Positions 32,146-42,080 of a DNA stretch of 64,000 bases are shown here, piece by piece. Made by a program: the position numbers and the translations under genes. This DNA is from DASYPQ01 sp046155895. Lineage in GTDB: Bacteria > Planctomycetota > UBA1135 > GCA-002686595. The notes beneath the pieces are model-generated. The model saw nothing but the letters and a program-made list of their open reading frames with translations, was not told where the DNA came from and searched no databases. The stretch spans positions 1 to 64,000 of the forward strand of contig JBJXFB010000012.1 in assembly GCA_046155895.1 (NCBI GenBank), written 5' to 3'. Positions within the stretch are counted from its first letter, which is position 1. Each line of letters begins with the position of its first letter.

Positions 32146-34785
32146 GTGGACACCCGATCCGAGAGCCTTCCGCCGCGTGCCGAAGCGCTGCTCTCCCAGT
32201 CCGACTGGGTGCGCTCGCTCGTCCGCGGGCTCGGCGTCGACGAGAGCGGGGCGGAGGACGTCCTCCAATCGACCTGGCTCGCCGCGCTCACTCGTCCTCC
32301 GCGCACGGAGGGCGAAGGCGCGAGCTTGCGAGCTTGGGTCGCGCGCGTCGCGCGCAACTTCGCGCTCAAGCGTCTCGACCGCGACAACCGTCGCGCGGCT
32401 CGTGAGCGCGCGGGAGCGAAGGAGGAGAGGCTTCCCTCCGCATCGGACGTCGTCGAGCGCGAGGAGGCTCGCGCGCAGGTCGTTCGCGCTCTTCTCGATG
32501 TCTCCGAGCCGTACCGCACGACGCTGCTCCTGCGGTTCTACGAGAACCTCGAGCCGCGGGACATCGCTCGGCTTCAGGGCGTGCCGGGCTCGACCGTCCG
32601 CAATCGCTTGAAGCGCGGCCTCGAGCTGCTCGGCGAGCGTCTCGAGCGCGATCTCGGCGCCACGTGGCGCCAGCGCTGCGTCCTTGTCCTTCCACTGATC
32701 CGCGCGATTCCGTCCGTGCCGGGCGGGACGAGCGGCCCGGCCGACGGGTCTCGGAATGGCGGACCTCGGAGTGGATCAGGCAACGGGTCGGGTGGCGTCA
32801 CGAAGTGGATCCCGAAGAACGGAACGACAGGAGGTGGTCTCGTGGTGGAGAAGATCGGATTGGCGGCCGCGGCTTTGCTCGCGACAGGCGGCTTGGTGCT
32901 GACGTGGACTTGGAGCACTTCGGAGCCGGACGCAGTGGCATCTGGCGGCTCTTCGCTCTCGTCGGACCTTGCCACGACCGGAGAATCGGGAGCCGGGAGC
33001 TCCTCCGCATCGAACCTGGCCTCCGAGCTCGTGCCTGCCGAGATCGGGAAGTCTCGCGAACGCGCTTCGAGCACGGCCGGGACCGACTCGTCGGGCGACT
33101 CGGGCGTCCGCTGCAGCTTGAGCGGCCGGCTCCTGGGCCCCGACGGCCAGCCGCTCGCTCCGCAATCGGCTTACATGCGCTACCGCTTGGCGCTCGGCGA
33201 AGACGCGGCGCTGTCGAGTGAATCGGCGGGGCCCTCGGCCCCGGCTGCCATCGATTCCGCCCTCGCAGGCGAGGCATACATGCGCGTGCGTCAGGAGTAC
33301 ACACCCGTCGATGCTTCCGAAGCCCAGCCCGCCCCTCTTTCGCCACAAGTCGTCGACGGCCTCGATTACGCGGAGGCGGCGCAAGGGCTCATCCTCGAGC
33401 GCATCCCGCTCGTCAGCGAGTTCTACGTCGAGTCCTCGTTCGCGCCCGAGGACTCGCTGGGCCTCCAACCGCGCGTCGTGCTCTCGAACGCGGCGGGCGA
33501 AGCCTTCGAGGCCTCGACCGATGGCGAGGGTGCCTTTCGCTTCGACGGCCTCCGTCCCGATCGCTGGCAGCTCTTCGCGGAGGCTCCCGGCTGCCAGTCG
33601 AGGCGAATGGAGATCGAGATCAAGTCCAGTGAACGCGAGGAGGCCCTCGACCTCGCGCTCGACGCCATCGTTCGTCTGCGCGTGAAGCTCGTCACGCCCG
33701 ACGGGAAGGACCTGCGCGAAACGCTCCTCGCCGGGGACGATTCCGCATTCCTGTTCGCGCCCGTTCCTTTCGCTCGCCGGCTGCGCCCGAACGAGCGGAT
33801 TCGCGACTTGAGCGAAGAGCCCTCGCGCCGCTACGGCTCGGGCCGCTGGCAGGAAAAGTCGGACCTGGCCGACGACACGCTGGGCGACGCCTCCGGGATC
33901 CTCGAGATCCACGATCGGCTCCCGCTCTTCGTCGGCGTCTCCGCGTGCGGCTTCGTCCTCGAGACCCGGATGGTGAACTCCGGCGAGGAGGAGGTCGTCT
34001 TCGTGATCGCTCCCGAGAAGATCCGCGCGCTCGCCGCGACGGTCGCGCTCCGCGTCGTCTCGAAGGAGGACGGTCTGCCGCTTCACGGCGTCGTCGCGTG
34101 GATCGGAGAGCTTCCCGAGGTCGCCTCGGACGCTTCCGGAGCGGTTGAGACCGCGAAGGTCCCGCCCGGCCGCGGGCTCCTCGTGCTCGAGGCGCCTGGC
34201 TACGGGAGGCGCGAGGAGTGGATCGACGTCGCGCCAGGCGCGCGAACCGACCTCGGCACCCGCTCCCTCGACCATCCGGTCGAGATCTCCGGCCGCGTCG
34301 TCGACGAGTCCTGGAATCCTCTGCAAGTGAGCCTCGAGCTCGCTTCCGTCGATCGCTTCGTCCTCGGGTCGATGATGCCATTCGAAGGGATGACCGACAG
34401 CGCGGAGGACGGCACCTTCCGCTTCACCGACGTCGGCGGCGGCCTGCACCTCCTGTGGGTCGAGAACATCGCGGATCCGATCAGGGTCGACACGCGCCGC
34501 GGGAAGGCGACGGACGTCGTGGTCCGCGCCAGCGAACGCCACACCGTGCGCGTCATGTTCCCGATCGAGCCCCCTCCGGACGCGAACTACCTCCTCGAGA
34601 TGGCGGACGGGACACCGATCCGAACTACGCCGTGCGAGGGCTGGAAGCCCTTCGAGGCCAGCCTCGGGCCCGGGTCCTACCGGGCCAGGCTCGTCGATGG
34701 GCCGGGAGCCCTGTGGACGAGGCTGATCCATGTGCAATCCGGCGCGGTGATCGTCAGCGACGAGCCCTTGGAGGAGAAACGCTAG
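32146..34785 (+). CDS. ECF sigma factor fused to a transmembrane helix and carboxypeptidase-regulatory-like ectodomain
   Basis: One frame of 879 residues, GTG start at 32146 (the first start with a normal N-terminus). Residues 14-83 are sigma region 2 (AEDVLQSTWLAALTR, LRAWVARVARNFALKRLDRD), 110-165 are sigma region 4 (LLLRFYENLEPRDIARL, GSTVRNRLKRGLELLGERL). A Gly/Ser-rich linker holds residues 185-228, followed by a basic flank and one transmembrane helix (about 235-256, GLAAAALLATGGLVLTWTW). From 257 to 879 the protein should be outside: first Ser-rich linker, then several beta-sandwich, carboxypeptidase D regulatory-like units (for example SGRVVDESWNPLQVSLEL ... EDGTFRFTDVGGG). No anti-sigma gene is next to it. 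The ectodomain is shared with the next two genes. The sigma part could be released by proteolysis, or regulated by the ectodomain; this is an inference. Confidence 0.85.
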   Translation: MDTRSESLPPRAEALLSQSDWVRSLVRGLGVDESGAEDVLQSTWLAALTRPPRTEGEGASLRAWVARVARNFALKRLDRDNRRAARERAGAKEERLPSASDVVEREEARAQVVRALLDVSEPYRTTLLLRFYENLEPRDIARLQGVPGSTVRNRLKRGLELLGERLERDLGATWRQRCVLVLPLIRAIPSVPGGTSGPADGSRNGGPRSGSGNGSGGVTKWIPKNGTTGGGLVVEKIGLAAAALLATGGLVLTWTWSTSEPDAVASGGSSLSSDLATTGESGAGSSSASNLASELVPAEIGKSRERASSTAGTDSSGDSGVRCSLSGRLLGPDGQPLAPQSAYMRYRLALGEDAALSSESAGPSAPAAIDSALAGEAYMRVRQEYTPVDASEAQPAPLSPQVVDGLDYAEAAQGLILERIPLVSEFYVESSFAPEDSLGLQPRVVLSNAAGEAFEASTDGEGAFRFDGLRPDRWQLFAEAPGCQSRRMEIEIKSSEREEALDLALDAIVRLRVKLVTPDGKDLRETLLAGDDSAFLFAPVPFARRLRPNERIRDLSEEPSRRYGSGRWQEKSDLADDTLGDASGILEIHDRLPLFVGVSACGFVLETRMVNSGEEEVVFVIAPEKIRALAATVALRVVSKEDGLPLHGVVAWIGELPEVASDASGAVETAKVPPGRGLLVLEAPGYGRREEWIDVAPGARTDLGTRSLDHPVEISGRVVDESWNPLQVSLELASVDRFVLGSMMPFEGMTDSAEDGTFRFTDVGGGLHLLWVENIADPIRVDTRRGKATDVVVRASERHTVRVMFPIEPPPDANYLLEMADGTPIRTTPCEGWKPFEASLGPGSYRARLVDGPGALWTRLIHVQSGAVIVSDEPLEEKR

Positions 34786-34913
34786 GCGCTCGAGCAGCAC
34801 AGACGCTGGAATCGCCGCCAACAGGCGGTGCCCGAATCGAGTAGAGGGGCTATCCTCGCGTCGCGGGCCCTGATGGGGGGCTCGCGGCGCCCTTCTCCTC
34901 CTGCTCGGTTTCC

Positions 34914-36572
34914 ATGTCGCGCTCGCTCGTCCTCGGCGGTCTCGCCCTGCTCGCGGGGCTCTCGCTCGTCGCCGTCTGGACTGCGATCGGGGACGTCGAA
35001 TCGGCCGAGACTCCCAGTGTCGCGCGCGCGTCGCAAGCGTCGATTCCTACGGGAGATGCCGCTCCCGAGCTCGTCGATCCGCTCGCGAGCTGGAGCAAGT
35101 CCGCCGCGGAGCCGCTGCCCGATCCAGCCAGCATCGACCGCGCTCCCGTCGCTCCGCGCATCGTCGACGCCAGCGAGAGAGCGACCGGCGTCGACCTCCA
35201 CGGCTCCATCCAGGTCGTCGGTGGCGCGCGCGAAAACCTGCCGCCGACGAAGCTCGTCTTCCGTCGAGGCGGCTTCCCGGAGGAGACCATCGCGATCGGC
35301 GCCGAGTACCTGATGCCGCGGCTCGCGCCGGGGAAGTGGATCGTGTCGGCGGAGCAGCTCGGCTACGAGAATCTGTCGCAGGAGATCGACCTCGTGCCCG
35401 AGCCGCGCGAGCAGCGGATCGATTTCACGATGACGCGGCTGCCGCACATCTTCGTGAACATGATCACCCCGCAGGGGCAGCCGTTCATGAAGGCCCTGCG
35501 GACCGCGAGCGGATCCGTCGCTCGGATGAACATCGTCGTCGTCGCGACGATGAGCCCGCCGCGCGATCGGCTCGGTGCGACTCTCGAGGACGGCTACGAG
35601 GAGTACGGCCTCGGAAAGTGGCGTCCTTCGAGCGGCTGGAAGACCGAGGCCGAGGTGGACGAGCCGCGTGCCGGCATCCTCGAGCTCCCGCGGCCGTTGC
35701 CGGTCTACGTCAGCGTGTGCGTCGAGAACGTCGTGCTCACGACGCAATTCGCGCCGTCGGGAACGGAGCAAATGGAGTTCGTCCTGACGCCCGAGGACGT
35801 GCGCGCGACGCGCGGCTCGCTGCGGCTGCGGATCGCCGACGCGGAAACCGGACGGCCGGTCACGGAAGGACGAGTCGGACTGCACGCGAACGGCAACTTC
35901 GGGATGGGGGACCCGATCATCCAGCAGGACGGCACCGTCGAGTTCGCCGATCTGCCTCCGGGACCCCGGCATCTCTCGGTCGTGTGCCGCGGCTACGAGT
36001 GGGTGGTCGAGCAGGTGTGGATCGATGCGGGGCTGGAGACGAACCTCGGAGTCCTCCGGCTGAACCGTCCGATCTCGATCGCGGGGACAGCCGTGGACGA
36101 GGACGGCGATCCGGTGCGCGCCTGGATCAGCGTGTGGCCGCTCGAGCGCTACGAGGCCTCGCAGCGGATCGCGGACAAGTTCTGCTGGTACGCGGACCAC
36201 GACGGGCAGTTCAAGATCCAGCCGGCCGGAAGGCGGCGCTACCTCCTGCGCGCCAACGACGAGGAATGGGCGAGCGAGTCCGCAATCGTCGACGCGAGCG
36301 ACGGCCCCGTGGAGAACGTGAGATTGAAGGTCGCTCGCGGCGTGACGCTGACGGTGGACTTCGGCGCGGAGGTCCAGCGCGGCTCGAGGCTGCTCGTGCA
36401 CGACATGCACGGACATCCGGTCGGGGAGCGTCCGGTGCTGCCGGGCGGATGCGCGAGGATCGGAGTCCATCCGGGACGCTACCGCGTGAGAATGGAGTTC
36501 GACGGGGAGCCCCACGAGGATCGGATGGTCGACGTGGGGACGGAGCCGGTGCTGATCGCGATGGGAAGGTAG
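34914..36572 (+). CDS. Membrane-anchored carboxypeptidase-regulatory-like protein, paralog of the sigma-fusion ectodomain
   Basis: The 552-residue product has a single N-terminal signal-anchor helix (residues 4-25) and a large exterior part. It aligns with the ectodomain of the preceding sigma-fusion protein over much of its length; shared landmarks are LGKWRPSSGWKTEAEVDEPRAGILEL-like (against GSGRWQEKSDLADD..GILEI), LPVYVSVCVENVVLTTQF, EQMEFVLTPEDVRATRG, and RRYLLRANDEEWASES (quoted parts). No sigma or catalytic motif. It starts 128 bp after the fusion gene, with a weak TATCCT at 34851. Probably part of the same surface-exposed system. Function unknown. Confidence 0.78.
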   Translation: MSRSLVLGGLALLAGLSLVAVWTAIGDVESAETPSVARASQASIPTGDAAPELVDPLASWSKSAAEPLPDPASIDRAPVAPRIVDASERATGVDLHGSIQVVGGARENLPPTKLVFRRGGFPEETIAIGAEYLMPRLAPGKWIVSAEQLGYENLSQEIDLVPEPREQRIDFTMTRLPHIFVNMITPQGQPFMKALRTASGSVARMNIVVVATMSPPRDRLGATLEDGYEEYGLGKWRPSSGWKTEAEVDEPRAGILELPRPLPVYVSVCVENVVLTTQFAPSGTEQMEFVLTPEDVRATRGSLRLRIADAETGRPVTEGRVGLHANGNFGMGDPIIQQDGTVEFADLPPGPRHLSVVCRGYEWVVEQVWIDAGLETNLGVLRLNRPISIAGTAVDEDGDPVRAWISVWPLERYEASQRIADKFCWYADHDGQFKIQPAGRRRYLLRANDEEWASESAIVDASDGPVENVRLKVARGVTLTVDFGAEVQRGSRLLVHDMHGHPVGERPVLPGGCARIGVHPGRYRVRMEFDGEPHEDRMVDVGTEPVLIAMGR

Positions 36573-36647
36573 GGCACCGAGCCGGTTCGAGGGGCGATGC
36601 GGCATGACACGGCCCCCGGCCGGGAGCACAATGGGCTCCGGATCCAG

Positions 36648-38369
36648 ATGAGGCCGAAGAGCCAACAACTCCGCATCGTCGCCCTCGCGCTCGGCATCGT
36701 CGCGGTCTGGTGGATCCTGTGGAGGACGATCGACTCCGGCGGGCCTGCGGCCCCGAAGGGTGCTCCGGGCACGGGCGCCGAGGTGTCCGCACCCATCGAG
36801 GACGATGCGGCGAGTCCCGGAGGCCCCGCCGATCTCGTCCGTGAACCACGAGAGCCCATCGACTCGTCCCTCCCGTCCGAACCCGAGGTCGTCGAACCGC
36901 CGCCGGGACCGAGTCTGCGCTTGCTCGGATCGATCACCTACGAGAGTCAACAGTCCACGATCCGCGTCGCGTCGCTCCGCCTCGTCGACTCGGGCTGGGA
37001 AGCCAGGATCGAGCATGCGGACGAAACAGGGCAGTTCCTGTTCGAGGATCTCCACCCGGGGAGTTGGGAGCTCCTGGTCGAGGCGCCCGGATACCGGGAG
37101 ATTCGTCGAAGTATCGAATTGACCCTGGAGCAGCCCGACCACCGCCTCGACCTCGTGATGACGCCGGGCGACATCGTGAAGGTGAAGCTTCTCGGGCAGC
37201 CCAGCCTCCATCTCACCGGGATTCCATGGCGCGTGCGCTCGGGCGATGCCTCCGCTCGGCTGGAGCCGATCGCGACTCTCGAGGAGCCTGCGGGTTGGAT
37301 CCCTTCGGACAGTGATGCGCGAGGCGCTGGCGTGGGGGTTTTCGTCGAGCGAACCCACCGCCGCCCCCCCGGATCAGGCCCGGAGGCGATCGAGGAAGAG
37401 GAAGAATCTCCCCGACTTCGGGTCCGATTCCCCGACGGCAGCACGGTCGATGATCTCGCGCCCCCCTACGTCGGCGCCTTCGTCCTGTCGAAGCCGCTCC
37501 CCTTCTACGCGAGCCTCGTGCTCGGTGAGTTCGCGATCCAGACGCGTGTCGTACCCCCGGGAGCGCACGAAGTGACCTTCGAAATCCCCAGGGACCTCGT
37601 CGAGAAGCTCCCTGGCGAGGTCCGGCTGCGCGTCGTCGACGGCGATACGGACGCGCCTCCGGTTTGGGTGAACATCAATCTCGGACAGCGCCTGGCCGGC
37701 CGTCGAGGCACGCGTCGAGAGCCGAACGGCGAGGTGGTGTTCGAGGAGGTGCTCCCGGGTAGCGTGAACCTGACGATTCTGGCCGAGGGCCGCGAGGTCG
37801 TCGCCGAGCGCGTCCTGGTCGAACCGGGTGGGGTGACCGATCTCGGCGTTTACCGACTCCAGCCCTTCTCCCTCATCCGCGCCAAGGTGGTCGATGACGC
37901 GGGTGAGCCGGCCCGCGTGCAGTTCAACGTGTTTCCTTTCGATCGCTACGCCTCCACGCGCGAGACGCTCGGCAAGAGGTTCTTCCGCTCCAATGCCGAC
38001 GGACGACTCGAGATCGACAGCGTCGGACGAGGCCGCTACCTCATCGTGGCGAACGAGGGGGGCTGGGTGTCGATCCCCGCGCTGGCGGACACGACGAGCG
38101 GAACCCCCGCGGACCTGGAGATCCGCGTGTCCAAGGGAACGCCGGTCGCGGTGCGCCTCCGAGCCGATCCGCTCCCGGCGGCACGCCTCGAGATCCGCAC
38201 GCGCTCGGGCCTGCCGGTCGCCGAGCGGAAATGCCGCGACCGCGATCCGATGAGGTTCACGCTCGTCCCGGGCTCGTACTCGGTCGAGCTGTGGGACGGG
38301 GAGACCTGGCTTGCGTCCGAGACGCTCGCGGTGGGCGCCGAGCCGGTGCGGATCTACTTCCCACGCTGA
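36648..38369 (+). CDS. Third member of the ectodomain paralog set
   Basis: The 573-residue product starts at ATG 36648, with a signal-anchor helix IVALALGIVAVWWILW at residues 10-25; an in-frame ATG 17 codons upstream is less likely. The exterior contains Pro/Glu-rich linkers and carboxypeptidase-regulatory-like domains with markers matching the two genes upstream: LPFYASLVLGEFAIQTRVV, HEVTFEIPRDLVEKLPG, VQFNVFPFDRYASTRETLG and RGRYLIVANEGGWVS. The three genes are thus a tandem duplication in which only the first kept, or acquired, a sigma factor. Convergent with the ABC/peptidase gene, 12 bp apart. Confidence 0.75.
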   Translation: MRPKSQQLRIVALALGIVAVWWILWRTIDSGGPAAPKGAPGTGAEVSAPIEDDAASPGGPADLVREPREPIDSSLPSEPEVVEPPPGPSLRLLGSITYESQQSTIRVASLRLVDSGWEARIEHADETGQFLFEDLHPGSWELLVEAPGYREIRRSIELTLEQPDHRLDLVMTPGDIVKVKLLGQPSLHLTGIPWRVRSGDASARLEPIATLEEPAGWIPSDSDARGAGVGVFVERTHRRPPGSGPEAIEEEEESPRLRVRFPDGSTVDDLAPPYVGAFVLSKPLPFYASLVLGEFAIQTRVVPPGAHEVTFEIPRDLVEKLPGEVRLRVVDGDTDAPPVWVNINLGQRLAGRRGTRREPNGEVVFEEVLPGSVNLTILAEGREVVAERVLVEPGGVTDLGVYRLQPFSLIRAKVVDDAGEPARVQFNVFPFDRYASTRETLGKRFFRSNADGRLEIDSVGRGRYLIVANEGGWVSIPALADTTSGTPADLEIRVSKGTPVAVRLRADPLPAARLEIRTRSGLPVAERKCRDRDPMRFTLVPGSYSVELWDGETWLASETLAVGAEPVRIYFPR

Positions 38370-38381
38370 ACGCGCGGCCCG

Positions 38382-41300
38382 CTAGAACCGGTGCACCGCC
38401 AGCTTGCGCTGGAGCTGCAGCACGAGCGCGTCCGGATCGACGAGCACGCGCTCGGGTTCGAACTGGCAGCGAATCGAGACTTCCTGCGATTCGCCCGCGC
38501 CGAGCGTGATGGTCGTTCGGGCGTCCTCGTAGCGCTGCGCGGCCTTGGGGTTCATCCCCGTCGGTGCAGCGGCTTGCACCGTGCCCGGCGACGACTGGAG
38601 ACCGCTCTCCGGAGCGTCCGCTTCCATTTCTGCGTCGTCGGGGAACCTCTCTCCGCGCGTGGCGGCGATCTCGACCGGCATCCGACCCGTGCCCACGTTC
38701 TTGACCCGGACGCGGACTTCCCACGCGTCGCTCCGGCCGAGTCCGTCGTCCGCGGGACGGGCGGCGACGATCCGGGTCTTCATCGCGTCCTCGAGTCGAT
38801 ACTCGGGCACGACGACCTCGAAGAACCACGGCTTCACGAAGTCGTCGTACGACTCCTTGTCGAGCGCGAGTTCGCGCATCGTCGCGACGAAATCCTGCAG
38901 CACGGGATGGTCCGGTCCGTTCTCGTACTTGCGGATGAACGTGCGTAGGCCCGCCAGGTTCTGGTCGCGCCCCATCCGGTTCAGGAGCATCCAGAAGACC
39001 CATCCGCCCTTGTCGTAGATTACGGTCGTGTCTCCCTCGCGCGAGCCGTCGGTCCTGACGAGCGGCTTCTCGGAGTCGACTTGGCGTTGATCGCCGTACT
39101 GGCTCTCGATCTTCTTGCAGAACTCGATTCGTCCGCGAAGGCCCTTCACCTGTTCCATGAGCAGAATCGTGGAGAAGTGCGACATGCCCTCGGAGAGGAT
39201 GTCGCCGCCGGGCCCCTTGCCCGGCGCGAGGATGTTGCCCCACCACTGGTGCGCGGCTTCGTGGGCGGTGACCATGAATGCCACCGGCGACTTCGGGTCG
39301 CTCTTCGTCAGGAAGCCGATGCTCTCGGAGAAGGTGATGTTCGTGGGGAAGCCCTGCGCGTAGCTGGCGAGTCCCGGGAACTGCGAGAGCTTCAGCTCCT
39401 TCCAGGGGTACGGCCGGAACCACTCCGAATACCACCGGCGCGCGGCATCGAGGCAGCCGATCATCTCGTCGATGTTGTAGGTGTGCTCGGGGTGATAGTA
39501 GATCGCCGTGCCTTCTCCTCTGCGCACCGCCCAGCGGCCGGCGACGACGTTGAAGAAATTCACAGGGTGGTCGCTCGCCCACACGACGGTCCGCCGGCCG
39601 TCGATGACCTCGTCCGAGACGAGCATCCCGACCGAGTTGATCGTGTACTCCTCCGGGGCGCTGACGCGCACGCGGGTCGTGCACGGCCTGTTGCTGCCGA
39701 AGCTCGATTCGGTGATCCCCTCGTGGAAGTCGTCGGGATAGACCTTCGCGTCGCTGTCGTTGTCCTCATCGACACCGATGCCCTCTATGAAGCCGATCGT
39801 CGGGACGATGCCAGGCCCGAAGCTCGTGAGGACCACGCCCGAAGGAAGGATGAACTCCGACGCGCCGCCACCGTTCTTCGTCGCGCCCTTCGGGAGCACA
39901 CCCTCGTGGCGGAAGCCGAGCTTCAAGCTCGCTCCCGGCGCGAGCGGGACCTGGGGCGTGAACACGCACAGGCCAGCGCGATCGTCGGGCTCGACCTTCT
40001 GGCCGTCGATCGTCCACTCGCAATTCTCCCAGTGGAACCCGCGCGTGACCGGGATCTGCCTCAAGGGAACCTGCCGATCGTTCAGCAGCGTGTAGGTCCC
40101 GCCGGTCTTGAACCACCGGCGCGAGGGCTCCAGCTCGAGCTCGACGTCGACGTCCGTGACGGAAGGCGTCGGCGCATCGGTCCAGGTCCGGACGTTCTTG
40201 GCCCAGTAGTCCTTCGCGCGCTTCTTCGCGGCGTCCCCTTGGAACCCGTTCTCGACGGATCGTTCGAGCCAGCCGACGAGCACGAGGGGCGCGCAGAGCC
40301 AGGGAGAGAAGCGAAGCACGGATCCGAATAGCCTCCGCGGCTGGAACCGCGCGAGGACACCAGAAGCGTCCGCCGAGCGCCGGGGGAAGAACCGCACGGA
40401 GAGAGCGAGGAACATCGCGGACAGCGCCAGGGCGAGCAGTCGGTTCAGCCAGAGCTCCTGGCGGAGGAGCTCGAAGGTGCCGAGGTCGCTCCACTGGACG
40501 ACGCTCCAGAGATTCCAGTTGTCGACCCACGTGATCCAATCGCGCGTCTGCCCGTACCCGGTCAGGATCATGACGCCCAGACCGATGCCGTACGTGGCGA
40601 AGCGGTTCCCCGTGATCGAGTACGCCGCAGTCAGGAACGTGGTCCACAGGAGGAAGGTCGGGACCAGGAGGAGACCCCAGATGAGCACGAAGGGTCGGAG
40701 CTCGAGCCCGACTTTCCCCTGGACGAGGAGCACGATCAGGTCAGCCAGGAAAGCCGCCAGCAGGATCACGACTCCCACCAGGCTGTTCGCGAGCGCCTTG
40801 CCGAGCAGGATCGAGATCGTCGGCACGGGAGTCGCCGAATGGATGGGGGAGAGGGAACGCGCGCGCTCCCGCTCGAGAGATTCCGTCGTGTAGAAGAGCA
40901 GGAGCAGACTGACCAGCAGCGTCAGCGTGTTCATGCTCTGCACGGCCAGCAGGCCTGAAGTGTGGAGGATCGGCGTGTCGAAAGGGCCGAGCTCGATCGT
41001 CGCCGTGCCGATGGTCTGGAGGAGGATCAGCGGCACGAAGAGATACAAGCCGGCCGAGGCGCGCAGCTCCCGGGCCTCAACGCGCGCGACTTCGAGCGCT
41101 CCGCGCACGAACCCCGGCTTGCGGGACTTCATTCCGAGCCCGGCGAGCGGACCGGAGTCCTCTCGAGCTGAACCGTGGAGCGCCGCTGCGGAGCGGTCGA
41201 TCTTCCGATCGCCGCTCCGTGCCCGTCGACCTCGCAGCGTGGCCGTCAGGTGGACCTGCGACATCCACACCGCGAGGAGGCCGAGGAAGGTGAATCCCAG

Positions 41301-42080
41301 CCGGCTCGCGACGAATCCCGAGTCGAGGGGAACCGGCGTGTGGTTGTAGAACTCGACTCCGCGGTCGACTTTCAGCCAGGTCTCGGTCAGCCACCGGAAC
41401 CCGGAAGGGTCGACGAGCATCAGGACGCGGTTGATCCGAGGATCGAGCCAGGAGGGCGACCAGGACCAGAGGAAGAAGGCTCCTACGAGGACCGAGGCGA
41501 CCGGGAGGAAGAAGACGGGGATCGGCCGCCTCGTCCATTCTCCGATCGCGAAGGTCGTCCCCGCGAAGAAGACGATCGTCGGCACGGCGAAGAACAGCGC
41601 GGGGCGCAAGTAGCTCGCGAGATGGAAGGGTCCGACGAACTCGGCGCTCTCGGCATCCGTGAGAACGTGGTTCGAGAAGGCGTGGAAGCCGAGCTGGAGG
41701 ACGAGGGCGAAGAGGAAGGTCCCGGCGATCGCCAGGAACTTCCCCCACACGTACTCGCCCGGGCGCAGCGAGGAGGAGTGGAGCACCTCGCCGACCTTGG
41801 TCTCCTCGTCCCGGATCGCCACCATGCCGGCGCCGACGGAGACGAAGAAGCAGAAGAAGAGCGCCGTCATCAGCGCGAGGATCCTCGCGTTCGAGAAGTC
41901 CGAGGTGATCCACGCCTTCTGTCCGCCGACGTCGGAATCCCCCGAACCGATGCGCAGGTTCCCCGTCGAGAGCCCGAAGGCCATCAGGGCGAGGATCGCC
42001 AGCAGGATCCAGAACAGCGGGCGCGTGAGGTGATGGCGGAAGTCGAGGCGGAAGACCTCGAGGAGGCGGCGCAAGCTCAC
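38382..42080 (-). CDS. ABC-2-type permease fused to M1-family aminopeptidase domain
   Basis: The 1232-residue product begins at a GTG overlapping the ATPase stop by GTGA. Residues 1-600 hold two sets of about six transmembrane helices (ABC-2 permease type, first set 20-330, second 345-600). The rest is an M1-like metallopeptidase domain with the zinc motif HEAAHQWWGN near residue 938 (HExxH, with the third ligand Glu expected in SEGMSHF about 20 residues on). The M1 exopeptidase motif GxMEN is replaced by TFSESIGF, so the substrate amino-terminus site may differ. Such permease-aminopeptidase fusions are known as conserved proteins of unknown function. The upstream in-frame region to 42776 is antisense to the ATPase frame and rejected. 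Confidence 0.85.
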   Translation of the reverse strand: MSLRRLLEVFRLDFRHHLTRPLFWILLAILALMAFGLSTGNLRIGSGDSDVGGQKAWITSDFSNARILALMTALFFCFFVSVGAGMVAIRDEETKVGEVLHSSSLRPGEYVWGKFLAIAGTFLFALVLQLGFHAFSNHVLTDAESAEFVGPFHLASYLRPALFFAVPTIVFFAGTTFAIGEWTRRPIPVFFLPVASVLVGAFFLWSWSPSWLDPRINRVLMLVDPSGFRWLTETWLKVDRGVEFYNHTPVPLDSGFVASRLGFTFLGLLAVWMSQVHLTATLRGRRARSGDRKIDRSAAALHGSAREDSGPLAGLGMKSRKPGFVRGALEVARVEARELRASAGLYLFVPLILLQTIGTATIELGPFDTPILHTSGLLAVQSMNTLTLLVSLLLLFYTTESLERERARSLSPIHSATPVPTISILLGKALANSLVGVVILLAAFLADLIVLLVQGKVGLELRPFVLIWGLLLVPTFLLWTTFLTAAYSITGNRFATYGIGLGVMILTGYGQTRDWITWVDNWNLWSVVQWSDLGTFELLRQELWLNRLLALALSAMFLALSVRFFPRRSADASGVLARFQPRRLFGSVLRFSPWLCAPLVLVGWLERSVENGFQGDAAKKRAKDYWAKNVRTWTDAPTPSVTDVDVELELEPSRRWFKTGGTYTLLNDRQVPLRQIPVTRGFHWENCEWTIDGQKVEPDDRAGLCVFTPQVPLAPGASLKLGFRHEGVLPKGATKNGGGASEFILPSGVVLTSFGPGIVPTIGFIEGIGVDEDNDSDAKVYPDDFHEGITESSFGSNRPCTTRVRVSAPEEYTINSVGMLVSDEVIDGRRTVVWASDHPVNFFNVVAGRWAVRRGEGTAIYYHPEHTYNIDEMIGCLDAARRWYSEWFRPYPWKELKLSQFPGLASYAQGFPTNITFSESIGFLTKSDPKSPVAFMVTAHEAAHQWWGNILAPGKGPGGDILSEGMSHFSTILLMEQVKGLRGRIEFCKKIESQYGDQRQVDSEKPLVRTDGSREGDTTVIYDKGGWVFWMLLNRMGRDQNLAGLRTFIRKYENGPDHPVLQDFVATMRELALDKESYDDFVKPWFFEVVVPEYRLEDAMKTRIVAARPADDGLGRSDAWEVRVRVKNVGTGRMPVEIAATRGERFPDDAEMEADAPESGLQSSPGTVQAAAPTGMNPKAAQRYEDARTTITLGAGESQEVSIRCQFEPERVLVDPDALVLQLQRKLAVHRF

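Noticed and set aside
34782..37358. An 858-codon minus-strand ORF antisense to the ectodomain genes
   Set aside because: The plus-strand genes are supported by mutual paralogy; the antisense translation has no recognisable pattern.
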